From NCBI RefSeq assembly GCF_044142105.1, contig NZ_JBGTYM010000009.1:152519-216518 (forward strand): a stretch of 64,000 bases of DNA, given 5' to 3'. Under the pieces are notes generated by a model. It did no database searches. It worked only from the letters and a program-made list of their open reading frames with translations, and was not told the DNA's origin. The stretch is from Pseudogemmobacter sp044142105. GTDB lineage: Bacteria > Pseudomonadota > Alphaproteobacteria > Rhodobacterales > Rhodobacteraceae. Position numbers and translations under genes: made by a program. This document shows positions 58,624-64,000 of this stretch, piece after piece (position 1 is the first letter of the stretch; every line of letters begins with the position of its first letter).

Positions 58624-60318
58624 ATGACCGCCGCGCCGCGTATCTCTGCCGATGACGCCCGACCCCGCAAGTCGGGCGAAGTCCTTCTGGGTGAAGACTG
58701 GGTCTCGCCCGACACCACGGTCGAGGAGCTGCGCGACGCGAGGCCGCGCGGCGGTCTTGTCGGGCTGAACCGCAGCCCGCTTGCGCGCAAGATCATCATC
58801 TTCAACCTGATGTCGATCGTCGTGCTGGTTGCGGGTGTGCTGTTCCTCAACCCGTTCCGTGACGGGCTGGTCAATCTGCGCGAGGCGATGCTGGTGCGCG
58901 AGGCCGAGCTGATCGCCAATGTCTATGAAGCGCGTCTGCCTCACGCCGAGCCCGGGTTCGACCTCGCCGTCGTGCTGGATGACGTGCAGTTGACGGGCGG
59001 GGTCGAGGCGATGGTCTTCGACACGGCGGGCGGCCTGACCGCGCAGCGCACCGGCCCCAAGGATCGCAGCCTGATGCCGGGCGAGGACCTGCGTTCGACT
59101 GCGATCACCGATTTCCTCAATGCCGTCTGGGACGGTGTGTCCAGCATCCTGACCTTTGGCGAGGAACCGGCCGGCAATCCGGGCGGCACAAGCCTCGCGC
59201 GCGAGGTTTTTCCCGAAGCCCGGGCCGGTAAAACCGCCTCGAGCACGGGTCAGGATTCCGAGGGCAGCACGTTATTCGCGGTCGCGACGCCGATCTGGTC
59301 GGCAGGAGAGGTCGTAGGCGTGGTCGCCTTGACCAGCGCGGCGGGCGAGATCGACCATCTCGTCCGGGCCGAGCGCGAGCAGATCCTCCAGATGTTCGTC
59401 GTGGCGCTGATGGTCTCGATCGGTCTCAGCCTCGTTCTGGCCTCGACCATCGCCAATCCTTTGGCTGATCTGGCCACCGCCGCCGAGATCGGCCGCGACC
59501 GCGACAACCGCCGTATGGCGCCGGGGCGCGTGCGCATCCCCGACCTCGCGGCCCGGCCAGACGAGATCGGGCGTCTTTCCGTCGCGATGCGCGGCATGGT
59601 CGCCGCTTTGTATGACCGGATCGACGCCAACGAACAATTCGCCGCCGATGTGGCGCATGAGATCAAGAACCCCCTCGCCAGCCTGCGTTCGGCCGTGGGA
59701 TCGCTGCGCTTCGTCAAAAAGGAGGAACAGCGCGAGAAGCTGCTCGACGTGATCGAGCACGATGTCCGCCGCCTCGACCGGCTGGTCAGCGACATCTCGA
59801 ACGCCTCGCGTCTGGACAGCGAGCTGGTCAAGGAAGACGAGGAAGAATTCAATCTTCTCAAGACTATCTCGAACCTCGGTCAATATCTTGGTCAGCAGGC
59901 CGCCGAGAAGGGTGTTGATTTCATCACGGATCTTCCGGCCGAACCCATTGTCATCCGCGGGCTTGAAGCGCGTCTGGCGCAGGTTTTCGTCAACCTGATC
60001 ACCAATGCGATTTCCTTCTGCGAAGAGGGCGACGCCGTCCGCGTCTGGGCGCGACGGCGAGACAACCGCGTGCTCGTGGTGATCGAGGATACCGGCCCCG
60101 GCATCCCGGAACAGGCGCTGACCAAGATCTTCAAACGCTTCTACTCGGAACGGCCATCGGGCGATTTCGGCAATCATTCCGGCCTTGGTCTGGCAATTTC
60201 GAAGCAGATCGTCGAGGCGCATGGCGGCGTGATCTGGGCTGAAAACATCCGCCCGACCTCGGCCGACGTCAGTTCCGAACCGCTGGGCGCCCGCTTCGTG
60301 GTCGGCCTGCCGGTGTGA
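58624..60318 (+). CDS. chvG: ChvG sensor histidine kinase
   Basis: A 564-residue membrane histidine kinase partner of ChvI. First membrane helix about residues 60-80 (IIIFNLMSIVVLVAGVLFL), a periplasmic sensor of about 170 residues, second helix at about 255-275 (MFVVALMVSIGLSLVLASTI), HAMP, then the phosphorylation site H345 in FAADVAHEIKNPLASLRS, and ATPase boxes NAISFCEEG, VVIEDTGPGIPE and GNHSGLGLAISKQIV. In Rhizobia ExoR gates this kinase; no exoR gene is seen here. Its stop overlaps hprK (GTGTGA). Confidence 0.95.
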   Translation: MTAAPRISADDARPRKSGEVLLGEDWVSPDTTVEELRDARPRGGLVGLNRSPLARKIIIFNLMSIVVLVAGVLFLNPFRDGLVNLREAMLVREAELIANVYEARLPHAEPGFDLAVVLDDVQLTGGVEAMVFDTAGGLTAQRTGPKDRSLMPGEDLRSTAITDFLNAVWDGVSSILTFGEEPAGNPGGTSLAREVFPEARAGKTASSTGQDSEGSTLFAVATPIWSAGEVVGVVALTSAAGEIDHLVRAEREQILQMFVVALMVSIGLSLVLASTIANPLADLATAAEIGRDRDNRRMAPGRVRIPDLAARPDEIGRLSVAMRGMVAALYDRIDANEQFAADVAHEIKNPLASLRSAVGSLRFVKKEEQREKLLDVIEHDVRRLDRLVSDISNASRLDSELVKEDEEEFNLLKTISNLGQYLGQQAAEKGVDFITDLPAEPIVIRGLEARLAQVFVNLITNAISFCEEGDAVRVWARRRDNRVLVVIEDTGPGIPEQALTKIFKRFYSERPSGDFGNHSGLGLAISKQIVEAHGGVIWAENIRPTSADVSSEPLGARFVVGLPV

Positions 60319-60752
60319 CCCTGCCAGGCCCCGAAGAAACCATCCTCCATGCCAGTACCGTCGCGCTGGACGGCCTGGGCCTGCTGATCCTGGGGCCTTC
60401 CGGCTGCGGCAAGTCCACGCTCGCCATCAATCTTCTTGCTCGCGGTGCAAAGCTGGTGTCGGATGATCAGACCTGCGTGGTCGCGACCGCCACAGGGCTG
60501 GCCGCCCGCTGTCCGACCCCGGCCCTGGCCGGGGTGATCGAGGCGCGGGGCCTCGGCCTTCTGCGTGCGGATCATATTCTGGAGGCGCCGCTCGTCCTTG
60601 CCATTGACCTGGGCCGGGACGAGCCTGACCGCCTTCCCCCCCGCCGCAGCCTGCGGCTGCTGGAGCGCGAGCTTCCGCTTGTGCTGCGCCCGCAAAATCC
60701 CCATCTTGCGGACGCGCTTGCCCTTTGGCTTCGGGGCGGGCGGCAGGAGTAG
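60315..60752 (+). CDS. hprK: HPr kinase/phosphorylase, short alphaproteobacterial form
   Basis: A 145-residue HprK made of only the C-terminal kinase domain, with the Walker A ILGPSGCGKSTLAINLL (near residue 27) and LVSDDQTCVVA. It lacks the N-terminal domain of Gram-positive HprK. It probably modifies Ser46 of the HPr encoded 1.7 kb downstream and so tunes the regulatory PTS. Starts at GTG with the chvG stop overlapping it. Confidence 0.93.
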   Translation: MTLPGPEETILHASTVALDGLGLLILGPSGCGKSTLAINLLARGAKLVSDDQTCVVATATGLAARCPTPALAGVIEARGLGLLRADHILEAPLVLAIDLGRDEPDRLPPRRSLRLLERELPLVLRPQNPHLADALALWLRGGRQE

Positions 60753-60755
60753 CTC

Positions 60756-61664
60756 ATGGCGCCCGCGGCGCAGGAACATCGTCTCGTCCTTGTCACCGGC
60801 CCTTCGGGCGCCGGACGGACCACGGCAATCCGCGTGCTGGAAGACCTGGGCTATGAAGGGATCGACAATATTCCCCTCAGCCTCGTGCCCCGGCTGATCG
60901 ACGGTCCGCCGCTCGACCGCCCCATCGCGCTTGGCCTCGATGCCCGCAACCGCGATTTCAACGCCACCGCGCTGATCGAGCTGATCGACACTCTGACGCG
61001 CGATCCGCGCGTGTCCCTTCAGGTCCTCTATCTTGATTGTGCCGTCCCCGAGCTGATCCGCCGCTTCTCGGAAACCCGGCGACGCCATCCGCTGGCCCCC
61101 GCCGAAACCCCGGCCGAGGGAATCGAACGAGAAATTGATCTCCTCGCGCCGATCCGGGTGCGCGCCGACCACCTGATCGACACCTCCGACCTGACGCCCC
61201 ATGATCTCAAGGCCGAAATTGCGCGCTGGTTCGATGCCGACGCGACGGGGCGGCTGTCGGTCTCGCTGCAGAGCTTCAGCTACAAGCGCGGCGTCCCGCG
61301 CGGCGTTGACATGATCTTCGACTGCCGCTTCCTGGCGAATCCCTATTGGGAAGCGGGCCTGCGCGCGCGCGATGGCCGCGATGCCGAGGTGGCCGCCTTC
61401 ATCCGCCGTGACCCGCGCTTCGCGGAATTCTTCCACAAATTGCAGGATCTTCTGCTCTTTCTCCTTCCCGCCCATCTTGAGGAGGGCAAGGCGCATCTTT
61501 CGGTGGGCTTCGGCTGTACCGGCGGGCAACACCGTAGCGTCGCCATGGTGGAAATGGCTGGCGCAGCCCTTGCAGAGGCCGGCTGGCCAGTGTCAAAACG
61601 GCACAGGGAACTCGAACGCAAGGGCCAGGGTCTGGCCCCAGCTGGCAAGGTGTCTGTCGCTTGA
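60756..61664 (+). CDS. rapZ: RapZ (YvcJ-type) nucleotide-binding adapter
   Basis: A 302-residue P-loop protein. In E. coli RapZ directs RNase E to the GlmZ small RNA and in other bacteria controls cell-wall precursors. The N-terminal motif is VTGPSGAGRTTAIRVLEDLG: the usual Walker A lysine is arginine (R21). This substitution recurs by my memory in Rhodobacteraceae, so it may be lineage-normal. C-terminal FHKLQDLLLFLLPAHLEEGK and VGFGCTGGQHRSVAMVE (the RNA-binding HRSV-type motif) are intact. GGAG precedes the start; followed by EIIA in a 4-base overlap. Confidence 0.92.
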   Translation: MAPAAQEHRLVLVTGPSGAGRTTAIRVLEDLGYEGIDNIPLSLVPRLIDGPPLDRPIALGLDARNRDFNATALIELIDTLTRDPRVSLQVLYLDCAVPELIRRFSETRRRHPLAPAETPAEGIEREIDLLAPIRVRADHLIDTSDLTPHDLKAEIARWFDADATGRLSVSLQSFSYKRGVPRGVDMIFDCRFLANPYWEAGLRARDGRDAEVAAFIRRDPRFAEFFHKLQDLLLFLLPAHLEEGKAHLSVGFGCTGGQHRSVAMVEMAGAALAEAGWPVSKRHRELERKGQGLAPAGKVSVA

Positions 61665-62056
61665 TCGGAATCGTCATCGTCGCTCACGGGGGCCTGGCGC
61701 GGGAATATCTTTCCGCCGTCGAGCATGTGGTCGGCAAACAGGATGGCATGCGCGCCATCACCATCGAGGATGAGCATGACCGGGCCGCCAAACAGGCGGA
61801 AATCGCGGCGGCGGCGGATGCGGTCGATTCCGGCCAGGGTGTTGTGGTGGTGACCGACATGTTCGGCGGCAGCCCGGCCAATCTGTCGCTTCCGGCCTGC
61901 GTCAAGGGTGGGCGGCGGATTCTCTATGGCGCAAACCTGCCCATGCTGATCAAACTGGCCAAATCCCGCGATCTCGGCCTGCCCGAGGCGGTTTCGGCCG
62001 CGCTGGATGCGGGCCGTAAATACATCAACAGCCTCGACCTTGGCGGCGGGGCCTGA
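61661..62056 (+). CDS. PTS system EIIA component, mannose family
   Basis: A 131-residue ManX-type EIIA. The phosphorylated histidine is H9 in MIGIVIVAHGGLAREYLSAV, and MFGGSPANLSL and NLPMLIKLAK follow the fold. Starts at TTG, with the rapZ stop overlapping (TTGATC). No EIIB/C partner is present, so it is regulatory rather than sugar-transporting. Confidence 0.92.
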   Translation: MIGIVIVAHGGLAREYLSAVEHVVGKQDGMRAITIEDEHDRAAKQAEIAAAADAVDSGQGVVVVTDMFGGSPANLSLPACVKGGRRILYGANLPMLIKLAKSRDLGLPEAVSAALDAGRKYINSLDLGGGA

Positions 62057-62076
62057 CGGGGCGACCCGGGGGGATC

Positions 62077-62346
62077 ATGGCAAGCCGCAGCTTCCGCATC
62101 GTCAATGAAAAGGGCCTGCATGCCCGGGCCAGCGCGAAATTCGTCGAGGTGGTCGAGGCGCATGACGCCCGCGCCCAGGTCGCGAAGGATGGGATGGAGG
62201 TCTCGGGGGATTCGATCATGGGTCTTCTGATGCTCGCCGCCTCGCGCGGCACCGAGATTGACGTAACGACCAGCGGACCCGAGGCGGAGAAACTTGCCGA
62301 CGCGCTGGAGGCCCTTGTTGCGGCCCGCTTCGGAGAGGATTATTGA
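62077..62346 (+). CDS. ptsH: HPr phosphocarrier protein
   Basis: An 89-residue HPr. EI-phosphorylated H15 (KGLHARASAKF), and the HprK target S46 (SGDSIMGLLMLAASRG) are both present, so both regulatory phosphorylations are possible. EI itself is not in the window. Together with EIIA and HprK it forms the incomplete nitrogen/carbon PTS typical of alphaproteobacteria. A small hairpin follows. Confidence 0.95.
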   Translation: MASRSFRIVNEKGLHARASAKFVEVVEAHDARAQVAKDGMEVSGDSIMGLLMLAASRGTEIDVTTSGPEAEKLADALEALVAARFGEDY

Positions 62347-62354
62347 GCGGGATG

Positions 62355-62374
62355 GCCCCGGTCCGCTCCGGGGC
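62355..62374 (+). repeat. Small hairpin after HPr gene
   Basis: GCCCCGG (62355-62361), loop TCCGCT, CCGGGGC (62368-62374), between the HPr stop and the next start. No T-run follows, so any terminator activity would be weak. Confidence 0.35.
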
Positions 62375-62395
62375 GCCGTTAGGGACGCCCGCTCC

Positions 62396-63277
62396 GTGAC
62401 CGAACAAGGACAGATCGCCGCCAAGGCAGGCGGGGCCGCCCAGGCGGCCGAGCGGCAGTATGACATGCGCCGCCTGTCCTATGCCGGCACGTTCAAGAAT
62501 CCGTTCAAGGCCGGCACGATCCGCGCCATCGAATGGGTCACCGCCAAGATCCAGCTTCTGCGCCTGATCCGCAGCTTCGAGAAATCTGGCGCCCCCTTCG
62601 GCGCGCCCTTCTGGCCCAAGGCGATCCGCCATATGGGCATCCGCATCGACACGCCGGCCGAGGAAATCGCCCTGATCCCGCCCACCGGCCCGCTTGTCGT
62701 GGTGTCGAACCACCCTTCGGGCCTGGTCGACGGCATGGTCCTGGCCGAGATGGTCAACCGCGTGCGCTCGGATTTCAAGATCCTCACCCGCTCGCTTCTG
62801 ACCGGCATCCCCGAGGTCGAGGAATTCATGATCCCCGTGCCCTTCCCGCATGAGGACAATGCCCGCGAACTGGGCCTGCAGATGCGCAACGAGACCATGG
62901 CCCATCTCAAGGCCGGGGGCGTGATCATCCTGTTCCCGGCCGGCAAGGTCGCCATGTCCGAAGGCTGGTGGGGCCCCGCGGTCGAGGGCGAATGGAACGT
63001 CTTCACGCACAAGATCGTCAAATCCTCGGGCGCGACGATCCTGCCGGTCTATTTCCCCGGCCAGAACAGCCGGATGTTCCAGATCGCCAATCAGCTGTCC
63101 GACACGATCCGGCAGGGGCTGCTGCTCTATGAAATCAAGCGCTGCCTGTTCAAGCCGACCCGGCCGGTGATCGGCGCGCCGATCCCGGCGGAAGAGCTGA
63201 AGAACTGGGAGGGCAACCCGAGGGGCTTCCTGGCCTGGCTGCGCGAGCATACGCTGGGGCTCAAAGACCGGGCTTAG
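62396..63277 (+). CDS. Lysophospholipid acyltransferase family protein
   Basis: A 293-residue PlsC-like acyltransferase from a GTG start (MTEQGQIAAKAGG); an internal ATG at 62465 (MRRLSYAGTFKN) is an alternative. Motif I is VVVSNHPSGLVDGMVLAEM, where H and D are spaced as H-P-S-G-L-V-D (one residue longer than the classic H-x4-D), and motif III is ILFPAGKVAMSEG. It should acylate a lysophospholipid or a lipid precursor. It ends the ChvIG/PTS run of genes, which is consistent with envelope control, but the linkage is inference. Confidence 0.85.
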   Translation: MTEQGQIAAKAGGAAQAAERQYDMRRLSYAGTFKNPFKAGTIRAIEWVTAKIQLLRLIRSFEKSGAPFGAPFWPKAIRHMGIRIDTPAEEIALIPPTGPLVVVSNHPSGLVDGMVLAEMVNRVRSDFKILTRSLLTGIPEVEEFMIPVPFPHEDNARELGLQMRNETMAHLKAGGVIILFPAGKVAMSEGWWGPAVEGEWNVFTHKIVKSSGATILPVYFPGQNSRMFQIANQLSDTIRQGLLLYEIKRCLFKPTRPVIGAPIPAEELKNWEGNPRGFLAWLREHTLGLKDRA

Positions 63278-63327
63278 GGTGGCTGTGACCCAGCATCTCG
63301 GAATTCTATCGCGCGCATCTTCACGGG

Positions 63328-63696
63328 CTACACTACGTAGACTTCGTCCGCTCGCCTTACTTGATAGCTCTCGAACATATCCGAGTCTTTGTGGATAAGG
63401 AGGGTGCAACCTGCTCGAAAGTGCAGGATCAACGTGCCATTTTCTTCCATCGACAACCAATCAACGCTGCTGGGCAACAGCGTCACGAGCGCGGACGCGG
63501 CGGATCGCAAATTTGAATAGTTTACTTCGTTCCCGCTGGTGTCTCGAAAGGAAATCATGGCCTCTATGGTGATCGAAACCTCGCCATCAAAGTTGAGGAT
63601 GACTTCGTTCGCGCCCATGCAAACTTGAAGAAGTGGTAATCCAAGCAGAAAGTTGAGTTCGCCTACGGCCGGTTCGTTGCCCTTGAGAAACTTCAT
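63328..63696 (-). CDS. Lower-GC hypothetical protein
   Basis: A 122-residue protein I do not firmly recognise. Sequence: MKFLKGNEPAVGELNFLLGL, several beta strands (VILNFDGEVSITIEAMISFR; GTLILHFRAGCTLLIHKDSD), ending MFESYQVRRADEVYVV. The YESYQ-type ending recalls a DUF6188-like group, by eye only. Base composition is visibly lower in G+C (about half) than all neighbours, and codons such as ATA/TTG-poor usage differ, suggesting recent acquisition. No toxin or partner gene is adjacent. Confidence 0.65.
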   Translation of the reverse strand: MKFLKGNEPAVGELNFLLGLPLLQVCMGANEVILNFDGEVSITIEAMISFRDTSGNEVNYSNLRSAASALVTLLPSSVDWLSMEENGTLILHFRAGCTLLIHKDSDMFESYQVRRADEVYVV

Positions 63697-63754
63697 TCCG
63701 GTTCCCTAAACAGCTGGAAGCGCGACGATGGGCTCTATCCAAACCTTCATTCGC

Positions 63755-64000
63755 TCATCGCGTCGGCACCGGCACCTCGCCCCGGTAATCGTAGAATCCC
63801 CGCTGCGACTTGCGGCCCAGCCAGCCGGCTTCGACATATTTGGTCAGCAGCGGGCAGGGGCGGTATTTCGTATCCGCCAGCCCGTCATAAAGCACGTTCA
63901 TGATGGCAAGGCAGGTGTCGAGACCGATGAAATCGGCCAGTTCCAGCGGCCCCATCGGATGGTTGGCCCCGAGCTTCAGCGCCGTGTCGATCGACTGCAC
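63755..64000 (-). CDS. 3-hydroxyacyl-CoA dehydrogenase, C-terminal part (truncated by window)
   Basis: Only the last 81 residues are in the window; the frame runs out at 64000. The stretch DTALKLGANHPMGPLELADFIGLDTCLAIMN followed by KYRPCPLLTKYVEAGWLG and RKSQRGFYDYRG is the C-terminal 3HCDH domain of short-chain 3-hydroxybutyryl-CoA dehydrogenase (in pieces: HPMGPLELADFIGLDTC; LLTKYVEAGWLGRKSQRGFY). It fits butyrate/PHB-type metabolism with phaA. The usual full length is about 290 residues. Confidence 0.9.
   Translation of the reverse strand: MQSIDTALKLGANHPMGPLELADFIGLDTCLAIMNVLYDGLADTKYRPCPLLTKYVEAGWLGRKSQRGFYDYRGEVPVPTR

Noticed and set aside
63389..63398. Second perfect DnaA box (TTGTGGATAA)
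   Set aside because: It lies inside the coding sequence of the lower-GC hypothetical gene and may be a chance codon combination.

Overview
The window is a dense, GC-rich (roughly two-thirds G+C by eye) stretch of chromosome from an alphaproteobacterium, most likely family Rhodobacteraceae (Rhodobacter/Paracoccus relatives). The evidence is a 203-residue PmtA-type lipid methyltransferase, a ChvI/ChvG two-component pair fused by position to a short HPr kinase, RapZ and PTS components with pckA divergently upstream, a phaA-phaB polyhydroxybutyrate pair, an ETF-ubiquinone oxidoreductase, a polyprenyl-PP synthase and a UbiH-type hydroxylase for ubiquinone, and short intergenic repeats of a type I associate with this family. 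I see no rRNA, tRNA, CRISPR array, prophage or insertion sequence. Two genes are cut by the window ends: mobB at the left and a 3-hydroxyacyl-CoA dehydrogenase at the right.

Layout. 1-5.4 kb: molybdenum cofactor MobB with a companion of unknown function, an acetyltransferase, a membrane coiled-coil protein and greA, then ETF-QO ending in a clear terminator. 5.5-12.4 kb: TPR protein and ispE, the polyprenyl-PP synthase, small regulators, a TrmN6-like methyltransferase, and a transporter/ATP-grasp pair. 12.5-15.6 kb: phaB, phaA and an EAL-domain protein. 15.6-20 kb: tag, a thioredoxin/TPR co-chaperone, a Lon-like domain protein, Trm112, 5-formyl-THF cyclo-ligase and a UbiH-type hydroxylase. 20-29 kb: amidase, aminotransferase, ftsK, pmtA, an orphan SIS isomerase, lolA and a lytic transglycosylase lipoprotein. 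29-37 kb: hspQ, a STAS/HATPase partner-switch pair, a possible small RNA, a gamma-glutamyltransferase-like enzyme, msrC, a double GFA protein, a homocysteine methyltransferase-like protein, a pseudouridine synthase and a GltB-domain enzyme.

37-45 kb is the most system-like locus: a divergent DeoR-type regulator, an OpuAC-type binding protein, an ATPase, a fused double permease, a choline-kinase-like phosphotransferase and a dimethylglycine/sarcosine dehydrogenase-type flavoprotein, with start/stop overlaps joining the last four genes. I infer uptake and breakdown of a methylated amine or amino alcohol, with a phosphorylated intermediate as possible inducer.

45-57.5 kb: FMN reductase, a ThDP enzyme, a GFA-GNAT-LrgA-LrgB operon with 4-base overlaps, smc, a MOSC protein, a glycosyltransferase, cobalamin CbiB/CobD, and pckA. 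57.5-63.3 kb: chvI-chvG-hprK-rapZ-EIIA-HPr-acyltransferase, linking envelope sensing with the regulatory PTS, opposite pckA, whose upstream region carries two LacI-type operator-like repeats. 63.3-64 kb: a lower-GC hypothetical gene that may be foreign, and the truncated dehydrogenase.

Non-coding signals of interest are a terminator-like hairpin in the greA leader, a two-hairpin RNA candidate at 30.2 kb, triple TTGCGCGAG repeats before hspQ, nested inverted repeats before the binding-protein gene, and a perfect DnaA box before smc. All family calls come from reading the sequence; no database search was possible.
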